Assembly: GCA_031273455.1 (NCBI GenBank)
Contig: JAISRZ010000085.1
Coordinates: 62,001-126,000, forward strand
Length of the DNA: 64,000 bases
Reading direction: 5' to 3'
DNA from: Deltaproteobacteria bacterium
GTDB taxonomy: Bacteria > Desulfobacterota > Desulfarculia > Adiutricales > Adiutricaceae
Below are positions 49,970 through 59,526 of this stretch, piece by piece. Position numbers and translations under genes: made by a program. The notes below the pieces were generated by a model that did not search any database, was not told the DNA's origin, and saw only the letters and a program-made list of their open reading frames with translations. Numbering within the stretch: the first letter of the stretch is position 1; each line of letters opens with the position of its first letter.

Positions 49970-50926
49970 ATGCGCGGGATTTCACTTTCTTGGTTAAAGA
50001 TAGCGGTGGTGACTTTTGGTTGTTGCCTAATCTTTGGAGCCCCTTTAGAGGCTAAACCCGGCGTCCCCATGAAGGTGGGCATGACGGTCCAGGATCTTTC
50101 CAACCAGATCTGGGCCGGGGCCTGCGACGCTTTGGAAAAGCTGGTCCAAGCCGATGGCGGCCAATTCACTTACCTGGACAGTAAAAGCAACGTGGCCACC
50201 CAAGTTTCGCAGATTGAGAATTTTGTGGCTAGCGGGGTGGACATCATCGTTATCCAACCCTCGGAGAAGAACGCCGTGGAAGCCCCTTTGGCCGCGGCCA
50301 GGGCTAAGGGGGTTAAAGTTTACTGCTGGGACGAGGACATTGAGAACTCTGACATTAACTGGCTCATCGATAACTACCAACTAGGCCGGATGATCGGCGA
50401 GGAAGCCGCGGCCTGGCTCAACCAAAAATACCAAGGCGAAGCTGAGGTGGCCATCTTGGATTACCCTCAGCTACCCATTTTATTGCGCCGGGGCGATGGC
50501 ATCGCCGACGCCATTAAAGAAAAGGCCCCTAAAGCTAAGATCGTGGCCCGGGACAGCGCCATTAACCCCACCGAGGGCATGGCCAAAACCGAGACCATCC
50601 TCCAAGGGAACCCTAAAGTGCGGATCATTGGGGCCATCGGCGGCGGCGCGGCCATTGGGGCTAATGAGGCCATTAAAGGCTCGGGCCAACCCCTTGGCCA
50701 GTTCGGGATTTTCGCCGCCGACGCCACCCCCGAGGAGATGGAAGCCATGAAGAACCATGAGGCCATTCGGATGTCCATCCTCATTACTGGGGGACCCAAA
50801 GAGATCGCCCAAGAGATCTACCGTTGGCTGGTCAAACTCCGCGATGACCAACCAGTGGAGCGCGAGGTTTTCCGGAAGCTCATCCCAGTGACCCAAGAGA
50901 ACTTAGCCGAGTATTACGGGAAATAG
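49970..50926 (+). CDS. Sugar ABC transporter periplasmic binding protein
   Basis: 318 residues with a signal peptide (about 1-28, cleavage near LEA). Peripla_BP_4/RbsB-type: KVGMTVQDLSNQIWAGACDA, then ASGVDIIVIQPSEKNAV and a late IFAADATPEEM. It delivers a sugar or polyol to the RbsA/RbsC-like proteins that follow. The cargo is probably a polyol or ketose, judged from the dehydrogenase and kinase nearby. Confidence 0.85.
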   Translation: MRGISLSWLKIAVVTFGCCLIFGAPLEAKPGVPMKVGMTVQDLSNQIWAGACDALEKLVQADGGQFTYLDSKSNVATQVSQIENFVASGVDIIVIQPSEKNAVEAPLAAARAKGVKVYCWDEDIENSDINWLIDNYQLGRMIGEEAAAWLNQKYQGEAEVAILDYPQLPILLRRGDGIADAIKEKAPKAKIVARDSAINPTEGMAKTETILQGNPKVRIIGAIGGGAAIGANEAIKGSGQPLGQFGIFAADATPEEMEAMKNHEAIRMSILITGGPKEIAQEIYRWLVKLRDDQPVEREVFRKLIPVTQENLAEYYGK

Positions 50927-50970
50927 TCGGTCGCGCCTTTAAAGGCCCTTAAACCATATTTAACTAAGCC

Positions 50971-51007
50971 GCTATCGCGGCTAAACCTAAGGGTTTAGCC
51001 GCGTAGC
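50971..51007 (+). other. Strong intercistronic hairpin between binding-protein and ATPase genes
   Basis: CGCGGCTAAACC (50976-50987), loop TAAG, GGTTTAGCCGCG (50992-51003): a perfect 12-bp stem, extended outward by four more pairs with one bulge. No U-tract, so probably an mRNA-stabilising element that keeps binding-protein mRNA more abundant, as known in other ABC operons. Confidence 0.65.
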
Positions 51008-51053
51008 GACTTAAGAGGCTTACGCGGCCCCTATGGGCCGAGAGGACGGGCGT

Positions 51054-52574
51054 ATGGATCAAGACAACGTTTTAGAGCTCGTCAACGTCAAAAAAACTTA
51101 CCCCGGGGTGGTGGCTTTGTCCGGGGTCTCCTTCGCCGTGAAAAAGGGCGAGGTCCACGCTTTAGTGGGCGAGAACGGGGCCGGGAAATCCACCTTGATT
51201 AAAACCGTGAGCGGGGCCATCGCCCCGGACTCCGGGGAGATCTGGATCGCGGGGAAGCGCTTTAAATCCCTGACCCCCAAGACCTCCGAGGACCATGGGG
51301 TCGCGGTCATCTACCAGGAGTTTAACTTAGTCCCCTCTTTATCCGTGGCCGAGAACATTTTTTTAGGCAGCCCCATCCGCCGGTGGATCCTGGTGGATAA
51401 AAAGGCCATGGAAAAAAGGGCCGCCGAGCTTTTTGACCTTTTGGGGGTGAGCTTGGATCCCCGGCGGGAGGCCGGGACCTTGTCCGTGGGTTTTCAGCAG
51501 ATCGTGGAAATCGCCAAAGCCGTGTCCAAAAAGGCGAAGATCCTCATCATGGACGAGCCCTCGGCCCCCTTGACCAGCCAAGAGACCGAAAGGATGCTGG
51601 ACTTGGCCCGGACCTTAAGAAACGGCGGGGTCTCCATTGTTTACATCTCCCACCGTTTAGAGGAGGTCTTCGCCTTAGCCGACCGGATCACCGTCTTACG
51701 GGATGGGGCCAAGATCGACACCAGGTTGACTAAAGATAGCTCCATTCCCAGCTTAGTTAACTTAATGGTCGGTCGAGAAATGAAAGAGACTTTTCCCCCA
51801 AGACCTAGGACCGAGCCCGGCGAAACCATCTTGGAAGCTAACGGTTTAACCGGCAACGGGGTTAAAAATATTACCTTCCAAGCTCGCCGGGGGGAGATCT
51901 TGGGGTTCGCCGGGTTAGTGGGCTCGGGCCGGACCGAGACGGCCCAGCTCCTTTTTGGGGTCAAACCCCTGGAAGGGGGCGTTTTAAAGGTTAAAGGCCA
52001 AAAGGTCCACCCCCAAAGCGAGGAGGAGGCCATCGCCTTAGGTCTAGCTTTAGCCCCGGAGGACCGGAAAAGGGAAGGTCTTCTTCTGACCAAGAGCGTG
52101 GTCGAAAACGTTAGTTTAGCCATCCTCAAACGGATCTCCCGGGCCTTTGTGGTTAAAAAGAAGGCTGAGCTCAGTTTATCGAAGGACTACATTGAAAAGT
52201 TCAAGATTAAAACGCCTTCCCCCCAAGAAACCGTGGGCCACCTCTCCGGCGGGAACCAGCAAAAAGTCGTTTTAGCCAAGTGGCTGGCCGCTAACCCGGA
52301 GATTATCATCTTAGACGAGCCCACCCGGGGCGTGGACGTGGGGGCCAAATACGAGATCTATAAGCTCATCGGATCTTTAGTGGAAGCGGGCCGGAGCGTC
52401 ATCCTCATCTCCTCGGAAATGGAGGAGCTCATCGGTTTATCCGACCGGATCATCGCCTTCGCCGAAGGGTCTTTAGCCGGGGAGCTGGCCCGAAAAGACT
52501 TTAGCCAAGAAAACATCATGGCTTTAGCCGCGGGGGCCGCCCGCCCAAAGGAAATCGCCCCGGGCCACGCCTAA
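51054..52574 (+). CDS. Sugar ABC transporter ATPase, two-domain RbsA type
   Basis: 506 residues from the ATG at 51054 (GAGAGGAC upstream); an ATG at 51033 lacks a signal. Two nucleotide-binding halves: Walker A GENGAGKST with signature LSVGFQQ in the first, and a degenerate Walker A (GLVGSGRTE) with LSGGNQQK and DEPTRGVD in the second. This is the standard RbsA/XylG layout. Powers the permease at 52662. Confidence 0.9.
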   Translation: MDQDNVLELVNVKKTYPGVVALSGVSFAVKKGEVHALVGENGAGKSTLIKTVSGAIAPDSGEIWIAGKRFKSLTPKTSEDHGVAVIYQEFNLVPSLSVAENIFLGSPIRRWILVDKKAMEKRAAELFDLLGVSLDPRREAGTLSVGFQQIVEIAKAVSKKAKILIMDEPSAPLTSQETERMLDLARTLRNGGVSIVYISHRLEEVFALADRITVLRDGAKIDTRLTKDSSIPSLVNLMVGREMKETFPPRPRTEPGETILEANGLTGNGVKNITFQARRGEILGFAGLVGSGRTETAQLLFGVKPLEGGVLKVKGQKVHPQSEEEAIALGLALAPEDRKREGLLLTKSVVENVSLAILKRISRAFVVKKKAELSLSKDYIEKFKIKTPSPQETVGHLSGGNQQKVVLAKWLAANPEIIILDEPTRGVDVGAKYEIYKLIGSLVEAGRSVILISSEMEELIGLSDRIIAFAEGSLAGELARKDFSQENIMALAAGAARPKEIAPGHA

Positions 52575-52661
52575 GGCCTAACCCTTTTGGTTTTTAAAGT
52601 CGTTTCAGGCCAAGTTAAGGTTGTTAAGGTCGCCCTTTAGGGCGCGGGAAGGGGAGCGAAA

Positions 52662-53654
52662 TTGAGCCCTAAGGAAAACGTAGTGGCCGCGATCACTCGT
52701 AAATGCGGCATATATATAATATTAATTGGGTTAATTATCTTTTTTTCGGTTAAAAATGGAGCGTTTTTAACCTCAGGCAATCTATTTAACATCGCCCGGC
52801 AAGTTTCCATGCTGGGCATCGCCGCCGTGGGCATGACCGTGGTCCTCCTTTTAGGGGGGATCGATCTTTCCATTGGCTCCCAGGTCACTTTGGTCAACAT
52901 CGTCACGGCCTGGCTCATGGTTAAGCAGGGCCTAAGCCCGGTTTTGGCCGTGGCCATCGCCTTAGCCATGGCCACGGCCATTGGTTTTTTAAACGGCTGG
53001 TCTGTGGCCAACTTAAAGATGCCGGCCATCATCGTGACCTTAGGCTCCATGACCGTCTTAGAGGGCCTAGCCTACATAATTTGTAAGGGCGTCCCCATCT
53101 TTGGCTTTCCCAAGTCCTTTTCTTTTATTGGCCAAGGGTATATCGGCCCAGTTCCGGCCCCGGTCATTGTCATGGTCTTAGCCTTGGGGGTGGGGTCCTT
53201 TATCTTAAACCAGACCTATTTTGGCCGCTACTTTTACGCGGTGGGCGGGAACGAGGAAGCCTCCAAGCTCTCTGGGGTTAACGTTAAAAACGTCAAATAC
53301 CTGGCCTACACCTTATCCGGGTTTTTCGCTGGGGTGGCCGGGGTGGTCTTGCTCTCCCGAACCAACTCGGGTCAGCCCATCGCGGGCAAGGGCTTTGAGT
53401 TTGACGTCCTAACCGCCGTGGTTTTAGGCGGGGTTAGCGTTAGCGGCGGTTACGGGAAGATCCAGAACGTGGTGGCTGGGGTTTTAATCATTGGCGTTTT
53501 GGGTAATGGCATGATCCTTTTAGGGGTGACCCAATACGTCCAGATGGTCACTAAAGGGGCGGTTCTCTTTTTGGCCGTGGCCTTTGATTGCCTCCAGAAA
53601 AGCGGGGCTTTCGCCCGCTTAGGCTCTAGGCTCTTCCCCCCCAAACTTGTTTAA
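52662..53654 (+). CDS. Sugar ABC transporter permease, RbsC type
   Basis: 330 residues from a TTG at 52662 with AGGGGAG upstream. About eight to ten hydrophobic helices. Contains GIAAVGMTVVLLLGGIDLSIGS and the late FEFDVLTAVVLGGVSVSGG, hallmarks of the family. Its stop codon lies in a strong hairpin. Confidence 0.9.
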   Translation: MSPKENVVAAITRKCGIYIILIGLIIFFSVKNGAFLTSGNLFNIARQVSMLGIAAVGMTVVLLLGGIDLSIGSQVTLVNIVTAWLMVKQGLSPVLAVAIALAMATAIGFLNGWSVANLKMPAIIVTLGSMTVLEGLAYIICKGVPIFGFPKSFSFIGQGYIGPVPAPVIVMVLALGVGSFILNQTYFGRYFYAVGGNEEASKLSGVNVKNVKYLAYTLSGFFAGVAGVVLLSRTNSGQPIAGKGFEFDVLTAVVLGGVSVSGGYGKIQNVVAGVLIIGVLGNGMILLGVTQYVQMVTKGAVLFLAVAFDCLQKSGAFARLGSRLFPPKLV

Positions 53655-53681
53655 CCTGGGGGCTACGCCCCCCAGTTAAAC
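53649..53681 (+). other. Intercistronic hairpin between permease and kinase genes
   Basis: GTTTAAC plus CTGGGGG pairs with CCCCCCAG plus GTTAAAC-type sequence around the loop near 53664-53666, with one bulge. No U-tract. It covers the permease stop codon and may lower expression of the kinase or stabilise the upstream mRNA. Confidence 0.5.
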
Positions 53682-53713
53682 CAACCTAGTTAATACCCCA
53701 AAGGAAACCAGCC

Positions 53714-54670
53714 GTGGTGAAAATAGTCTCTTTAGGCGAACTTTTAATTGACTTTACCCCAGGAAAACCAACGCCCACCGGTGAGCCCACCTTTACGCAA
53801 AACCCCGGCGGGGCCCCGGCCAACCTCCTGGTGGCCGCGGCCAAGTTTGGGGCCGAGGGCGCCTTTATCGGTAAAGTCGGCCCAGACGCTTTTGGCGACT
53901 TTTTAGCCGCGGCCCTAAAGGAGCGGCGGATCGGGACCTCGGGGCTAGTTCGATCGCCGAGCGTTGGGACCACTTTAGCCTTTGTCCACTTAAGCGAAAG
54001 TGGGGAAAGATCCTTTAGCTTTTACCGGAACTTAGGGGCGGACATGACCTTAACCCCCGACGAGGTTAACCTCGCTCTAGTTAAGTCGGCCCGGATCTTC
54101 CACTTTGGCTCCTTATCCTTAACCCATCCCGAGCCCTACGCGGCCACCCTTTTAGCCCTTCAAACGGCCAAAGAGGCTGGGGCTATAATTAGCTTTGACC
54201 CCAACTACCGGGCCCAGCTCTGGCCGAGCCCAGCTAAGTTCCAAGAAACCCTTAAACCTTTTTGGCCTTTAATCGATATTTTAAAAGTCTCGGAAGAGGA
54301 AAGTCGCCTTTTAACTGACCAAGGGCCGACCGAGGCCTTAAAAACTTTGGCCGCTTGGGGCCCTAAAGTTGTCCTCATCTCTTTGGGCCCTTTAGGGGCC
54401 GGGTATTTGACCCCTTATGGGTTGGGCGCGGTTAAAGCCCCTAAGGTTAAGGTCGTGGACACCACCGCCGCCGGGGACGCCTTTTTCGGGGCCTTTTTAG
54501 GCCGTTTGGCGACCTTAGGCGGCGAGCTTTCGGCCTTAGACGATCCCCAAATTAGCTCCGAGATTTTGGCCGTGGCCGTGGCCGCCGGGAGTTTAACCTG
54601 CCAAAAGAAGGGGGCTTTTCCGGCCATCCCCGATTCCGCGGCCGTTTTAGAGTTAGCCCAAAGGCTTTAA
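53714..54670 (+). CDS. PfkB-family sugar kinase, probable fructokinase
   Basis: 318 residues from a GTG at 53714. N-terminal GGAPANLLVAAAKFG and the C-terminal catalytic/ATP motif DTTAAGDAFFGAF (Asp base in AAGD) are typical of fructokinases. It likely phosphorylates the ketose made by the dehydrogenase at 47930. Last gene of the transport operon. Confidence 0.85.
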   Translation: MVKIVSLGELLIDFTPGKPTPTGEPTFTQNPGGAPANLLVAAAKFGAEGAFIGKVGPDAFGDFLAAALKERRIGTSGLVRSPSVGTTLAFVHLSESGERSFSFYRNLGADMTLTPDEVNLALVKSARIFHFGSLSLTHPEPYAATLLALQTAKEAGAIISFDPNYRAQLWPSPAKFQETLKPFWPLIDILKVSEEESRLLTDQGPTEALKTLAAWGPKVVLISLGPLGAGYLTPYGLGAVKAPKVKVVDTTAAGDAFFGAFLGRLATLGGELSALDDPQISSEILAVAVAAGSLTCQKKGAFPAIPDSAAVLELAQRL

Positions 54671-55211
54671 GGCCCGGATCAAGGGCGGTTTTTAGGTCAA
54701 AGTTAGCTCTAACCGGTTAAGGATCGGCCTTTTTAGCTAGAAGTAAAGGCGTAACTCCCTTTTACCGGCTAATCTTAGAAAGTTTTGGCTCTTACTTAAT
54801 ATTTTCGCGTTTAGTTTCTTTAGTTAAGGGCGACGAATTAGGGGAGTTTGACCCGACCTATAAGACCGGGCCAGACCCTAAAAAAACCCATTGACGCTAA
54901 TTAGCCGTCGCCCACGTCCCATATGGATTTCCCCTAGCGGCCCCCAGAAATTTTGAAACCTTCTTTTTTCTCCTTAAATGGTGTCTTTTCCCGGCGGATT
55001 ATGCTATTCTTATCTTAGGCTCAAAAAAAAACTTATTCGGGTAGCGCCTCTAGAGCCCTCTGGATCTAGTTAGGGTCGCGCAAGGGTCGGTGCCCCTCTA
55101 ACCTAGCGCGACACTATGGCCTGGGCGACCCTATGGCCTATCGCGATCATAGGCCAGACGGTTCTTGGGGCCTTTTTCTCCTTACTTTTCGGTTAGCTGG
55201 AGAAGACTTTC
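54671..55211. other. Intergenic region before the ROK gene
   Basis: No gene seen. A TATGCTATTCT stretch near 55000 is a possible -10 region for the ROK gene. No clear terminator for the kinase gene was found. Confidence 0.3.
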
Positions 55212-56336
55212 ATGCCTTTAAATAGCTTGGACCTTAAGCGCTTAAATAGGATTAACCTTTATCGGGCCATTCTGAAAGAAGAGACGGTTTCCCGGGGGGA
55301 ATTGGCTTCGCGCTTAGGTTTAAGCCTCCCCACCGTGGCCCAGAACGTTAAAGATCTGTTTGACCAAGGGCTTATCCAAGAAACCGGGACCTTGGCCTCC
55401 ACGGGGGGCAGGAAAGCCGGAGGGTTAGCCCCCTTGGCCAACGCCCGCTTAGCCGCTGGGGCTGACATCACCCGGAACCACTTAAGCTTAGCTTTGGTCA
55501 ACTTAAAGGGCGAGGTCTTAGCCTGGAACCGGCGTCAATTAAAGTTCGCCAACACCCCGGAGTATTACGCCCAAGCCGGGGCCATGGTGGAGGGCTTTTT
55601 GGCCGAAAACCAGGTGGAGACCGAGCGTTTATTGGGTCTAGGCGTCTCTTTGCCCGGCATTGTCTCTGAGGACGGAAGCGCTCTTCTTTATTCCCACATG
55701 CTCAACTTGGATGGGCCCTTGGACATCCGCCTCCCCTTAACGAAGCGCGAGGTTAAGCAAAAGCTTTTTAACGACGCCACCGCCGCTTGTTTAGCCGAGC
55801 TGTGGCTCTCCACCCAATCCCAAGAAAGCTTCTTTTTCTTTTCTTTAAGTAACAGCGTGGGCGGCTGTTTAGTCATCTACGGTCGGATCTTCCCGGGCCA
55901 CAACCAAAGGGCCGGGGAGACGGGCCATATCATTATCGATCCCCATGGCCCAGTTTGTTACTGCGGGGTTCAAGGCCACTACGATTCCTTTGGCTCGGCC
56001 TTAAACCTCTCCACCCCGGCGGGCGGGCGCTTGGAGAGTTTTTTTGAGGGCTTAAAAGACGGGAACCCGGAGTTTACGGCGATCTTTGAAAAATACTTAG
56101 AAAGCTTAGCCTGGATCGTGGTTAGCTTACGGGCGCTTTTGGATTGCGACATTGTCTTAGGCGGTTACGTGGGCGGCTTTTTAGGGCCGTACTTAGAGGA
56201 GATTAAAAGGCGGGTCTTGGCCTTGGACACCTTTAAGGACGAGTCGGATTATTTGCGCTTAAGCCGCCACAAAATGGAAGGGGCCGCCGTGGGCGTGGCC
56301 TTAAACTACATTGATAATTTTATTAATAGTCTGTGA
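55212..56336 (+). CDS. ROK-family transcriptional regulator (NagC/XylR type)
   Basis: 374 residues. Residues 1-60 hold a winged helix-turn-helix (SRGELASRLGLSLPTVAQNV); the rest is a ROK sugar-kinase-like fold. The zinc motif reads CYCGVQGHYD: His replaces the third usual Cys. It probably represses the polyol/sugar genes upstream until a sugar binds. Lies 540 bp after the kinase gene on the same strand. Confidence 0.8.
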   Translation: MPLNSLDLKRLNRINLYRAILKEETVSRGELASRLGLSLPTVAQNVKDLFDQGLIQETGTLASTGGRKAGGLAPLANARLAAGADITRNHLSLALVNLKGEVLAWNRRQLKFANTPEYYAQAGAMVEGFLAENQVETERLLGLGVSLPGIVSEDGSALLYSHMLNLDGPLDIRLPLTKREVKQKLFNDATAACLAELWLSTQSQESFFFFSLSNSVGGCLVIYGRIFPGHNQRAGETGHIIIDPHGPVCYCGVQGHYDSFGSALNLSTPAGGRLESFFEGLKDGNPEFTAIFEKYLESLAWIVVSLRALLDCDIVLGGYVGGFLGPYLEEIKRRVLALDTFKDESDYLRLSRHKMEGAAVGVALNYIDNFINSL

Positions 56337-56362
56337 TTTTTGGTTTTAACCCCTAACTATAA

Positions 56363-56422
56363 TAGCCCCGATCCTAGCCCCTATCATAGCCCCGATCATG
56401 GCCCCGATCATAGCTTCTGGCC
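56363..56422 (+). repeat. 12-bp tandem repeats in intergenic region
   Basis: About five units of the form TAGCCCCGATCA at 56363, 56375, 56387, 56399 and a degenerate one at 56411. They lie in the gene-free stretch 56337-56824, whose remainder is A+T-rich with no gene. Confidence 0.8.
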
Positions 56423-56824
56423 TTCCCTTAGGGATCTGGCCCACAGGGCCCAATCCTGTTTATTAAAAAAAACTTAAAACTAACGGAAAAAGTTCGTTTA
56501 CGGCCTTCTTTTCCCTAAAAGAACTTTTATGAGCTATAGCGTTTCCGCTAGTTTACGCTAAATTAATAGATAAAATTAATTACCCAAAGCTAAATGAATA
56601 TATGATTATTAATAAACAAAATAAAGTTTAAGTTATAAAGATATTTTTGCTTTTTTAGATTATTTTATTAACCGCCCATCTTGACACCCGCCCGGTTTTC
56701 GTCTAGTCTTTCCCTATCTTAACTAAGGCCCCCCTTCTTTCTAGCTCTCGCGACGGTCGGAAAAAGGGCCGTATGGTTCTGGTTAAGTTAACTCGTTAAT
56801 TGGATTTGGAGAAAAACTAGCCCC

Positions 56825-58306
56825 ATGTTTGACGTAACCTCAGGCGGTTTCAAGGACCGCCGTTTCCGGTCGGCTAACCCCCCCAAAAGTAACCCCCCCG
56901 CCGAGGACGATAAAGAGGCGGAAGGTAAACCCAATTTAGGCGTCTGGGAAAAACTAACCTCCCCCCAAAGGGCGGCCGCGGAAAAGCTAGCCCAAGAGTA
57001 CCGGGAGTTTTTGTCGACCTGTAAGACCGAGCGGACGGTGGGCTCTTATATTCTCCAAAAAGCTAAAGAAGCTGGGTTTAAAGATCTCCTCGGAAAAGAC
57101 ACCGGGTTTAAAGGCGGCTACTTAACCCATCACGGCAAACTTTTGGGTCTGGCCACCTTTGGCGGGGCCAAAGAGCGGCCCTTGGACCAAGGCTTTAACC
57201 TCATCGTGGCCCACGGCGATTCGCCCCGCTTGGATCTTAAACCGCGTTGCCTGTATGAGGAAAGCGGTTTGGGGTTATTTAAAAGTAACCTTTATGGGGG
57301 TTTGAAGAAGTTTCAGTGGTTAGCTCGGCCCTTAGCCTTATGGGGGTTCGCGGTCTTAAAAGACGGTCGGGAGATCAATATCCGCTTTGGCGAAGAGCCC
57401 GGGGATCCAGTTTTAACCATCACCGATATCCTTCCCCACCTGGACTCCAAGGTCCAAAGGGACAAAAAGCTCATTGAGGCCTTCCCAGCGGAAAGGCTGA
57501 ACGTTTTAGCGGGTTCTAGAGCCGCCAGTAAAGGGCCCAAAAACGAGCGGGTCAAAAAAGCCTTAAAAACCCTTCTGCTTAATAAATGGGGCTTAGAGGA
57601 GGACGATCTCATCTCCTCGGAGCTGGAGCTAGTCCCGGCGGGGCCGGCCCGGGAAGTGGGCTTGGATGGCTCTTTAATTGGCGGTTACGGCCAAGACGAT
57701 CGCTTATCGGTCTTTGTGGCTTTAAAAGCCTTACTTGATAACCCGGACAAAAATAAGCCAGCCCTTTTAATCGTCTTTGACCGCGAGGAGATTGGCAGTT
57801 ACGGCTCCACCGGGGCGGAAACCAATTTTGTGACCCGTTTAGTGGCCGCGGTCTTGGAAAAAGCCGGCGTAACCCCCACTTGGCGGCTGGTCACCGAGAC
57901 CTTAGCTAAATCCTTAGCTTTGTCGGCCGATGTGGAAGCGGCCTTGGACCCCACCTTTAAAGAGGTCCACGATGAGTTGAACGCCGCTTTGCTTGGCCAC
58001 GGCCCCTGCTTAGTGCGCTACACCGGCGGGGCCGGCAAATACGGGGCCTCGGAGGCCCGAGCCGAGTACATGGCCAAGATCCGGCGGCTTTTTGACGAAA
58101 ACGACATCCTTTGGCAAAGCACCCTACTAGGGAAGCAAGAGTACGGGGGCGGCGGCACCGTGGCCTTATCCTTGGCTTACCACGGTTTAAGCGTGGTCGA
58201 TTGCGGGGCGCCGGTTCTTTCCATGCATTCGCCTTTTGAGATCACCTCCAAGGCGGATATTTACATGACTTTAAAAGCCATGACCGCGTTTTACCTCAAG
58301 GCTTAA
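56825..58306 (+). CDS. M18-family aminopeptidase
   Basis: 493 residues. Metal-binding and catalytic pieces of the M18 family are in order: AHGDSPRLDLKP near 128 (His and Asp), YGQDDR near 293, FDREEIGSYGSTG near 320 (Glu base and Glu ligand), and a late SMHSPFEITSKAD containing the last His. It removes N-terminal residues from peptides in the cytoplasm. The first 30 residues are a charged, poorly conserved extension. Ribosome binding site GGAG lies rather far upstream. Confidence 0.85.
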   Translation: MFDVTSGGFKDRRFRSANPPKSNPPAEDDKEAEGKPNLGVWEKLTSPQRAAAEKLAQEYREFLSTCKTERTVGSYILQKAKEAGFKDLLGKDTGFKGGYLTHHGKLLGLATFGGAKERPLDQGFNLIVAHGDSPRLDLKPRCLYEESGLGLFKSNLYGGLKKFQWLARPLALWGFAVLKDGREINIRFGEEPGDPVLTITDILPHLDSKVQRDKKLIEAFPAERLNVLAGSRAASKGPKNERVKKALKTLLLNKWGLEEDDLISSELELVPAGPAREVGLDGSLIGGYGQDDRLSVFVALKALLDNPDKNKPALLIVFDREEIGSYGSTGAETNFVTRLVAAVLEKAGVTPTWRLVTETLAKSLALSADVEAALDPTFKEVHDELNAALLGHGPCLVRYTGGAGKYGASEARAEYMAKIRRLFDENDILWQSTLLGKQEYGGGGTVALSLAYHGLSVVDCGAPVLSMHSPFEITSKADIYMTLKAMTAFYLKA

Positions 58307-58310
58307 GTTA

Positions 58311-58336
58311 GCCGCGGACCTTAGGTCCACGGCTTT
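58311..58336 (+). terminator. Hairpin between aminopeptidase and Liv genes
   Basis: GCCGcGGACC (58311-58320), TTA, GGTCCaCGGC (58324-58333), then TTT; one mismatch. A weak terminator or attenuator; a longer T-run follows at about 58345-58351. Confidence 0.55.
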
Positions 58337-58365
58337 GGCTAAGTTTTTTTTAAGGAGTTGCGATA

Positions 58366-59514
58366 ATGGATAGGGGCGTTATAGGCGTATCGCTAGCGAT
58401 GATTTTGGGCCTAACTATAAGCCTAATGGCGGTGGCGGGTCCCCAAGGCGCGCAAGCCGCGGATATCGTGAAAATTGGCGTGATGGCGCCAACCACCGGT
58501 CCCTGGGCCACTGAAGGCCAGGACATGGTTAAGGTGATCGAGATCTTAACCGAGAAGGTCAATTCCAGTGGGAGCTTAAAGGGCTCGGCCGTCCGCTTAG
58601 TCATTGGCGATGATGGCGGGAACCCCAAAACCGCGGCTTTAGCGGCCCAAAGGCTAGTCACCAGCGGCGTCTTAGCCGTGGTCGGCACCTACGGCTCAGC
58701 GGTGACCGAAGCCTCCCAAGACATTTACGATGAGGCTGGGGTGGTCCAAGTGGCCACGGGCTCCACCTCCATTCGACTGTCGGAAAAGGGCCTAAAAAGG
58801 TTCTTTCGGACCTGTCCAAGAGACGATGAGCAAGGCCGGGTTTTAGCGGCCAAGGTCAAGTCATTAGGTTTTACTAGGCCGGCCATTGTCCATGACAACA
58901 CTTCCTACGCCCGCGGGTTAGCCGACGAGACCCGGGACATCTTAAGAAAGGCCGGCCAAAAGGAAGTTTACTTTGACGCCATTAACCCCGGCGAAAGAGA
59001 CTTCGCGGTGGTTTTATCCAAGATTAAAGCCAAAGACCCGGACGTCATCATCTTTACGGGTTACTACCCGGAAGCGGCTTTAATCCTCCGGCAAAAGGCC
59101 GGTTTAGGCTGGAACGTCCCCATTATTGGCGGCGACGCCACCAATAACCGCTCCTTAGTGGAATTGGCCGGGCAAGCGGCGGCGGCGGGTTACTACTTTG
59201 TGAGCCCTCCCGGCCCTGGCGACATGAAGAGCGCCGCGGCCCAAGATTTTTTCAAAGTCTATGAGGGGAAAAACGGCGGTTTACCTAGCTCGGTCTGGTC
59301 GGTTTTAGCGGGCGACGCCTTTAGCGTGATCATGGACGCGGTCATTAATGGGGCCGAAGACTCGGCGGCGGTGGCCACTTATTTGCATAACACCTTAAAA
59401 GACTACCCGGGGTTATCCGGAGCCATCTCCTTTAACGAGAAGGGCGACCGGGTGGGCGAGGTTTACCGCCTTTACCGCGTGGACGATAAGGGCCAGTTCG
59501 TTCTCCAGAACTAA
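58366..59514 (+). CDS. Branched-chain amino acid ABC binding protein (LivK/J type)
   Basis: 382 residues. Signal peptide about 1-32 (cleavage after AQA). Mature part starts IVKIGVMAPTTGPWATEGQDM; later VGTYGSAVTEASQDIYDEAGV and PDVIIFTGYYPEA are typical Peripla_BP_6 features. AAGGAG before the ATG. Supplies the LivHMGF importer that follows. Cargo: branched-chain or other small amino acids. Confidence 0.9.
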   Translation: MDRGVIGVSLAMILGLTISLMAVAGPQGAQAADIVKIGVMAPTTGPWATEGQDMVKVIEILTEKVNSSGSLKGSAVRLVIGDDGGNPKTAALAAQRLVTSGVLAVVGTYGSAVTEASQDIYDEAGVVQVATGSTSIRLSEKGLKRFFRTCPRDDEQGRVLAAKVKSLGFTRPAIVHDNTSYARGLADETRDILRKAGQKEVYFDAINPGERDFAVVLSKIKAKDPDVIIFTGYYPEAALILRQKAGLGWNVPIIGGDATNNRSLVELAGQAAAAGYYFVSPPGPGDMKSAAAQDFFKVYEGKNGGLPSSVWSVLAGDAFSVIMDAVINGAEDSAAVATYLHNTLKDYPGLSGAISFNEKGDRVGEVYRLYRVDDKGQFVLQN

Positions 59515-59526
59515 TTATTCTTTGGT

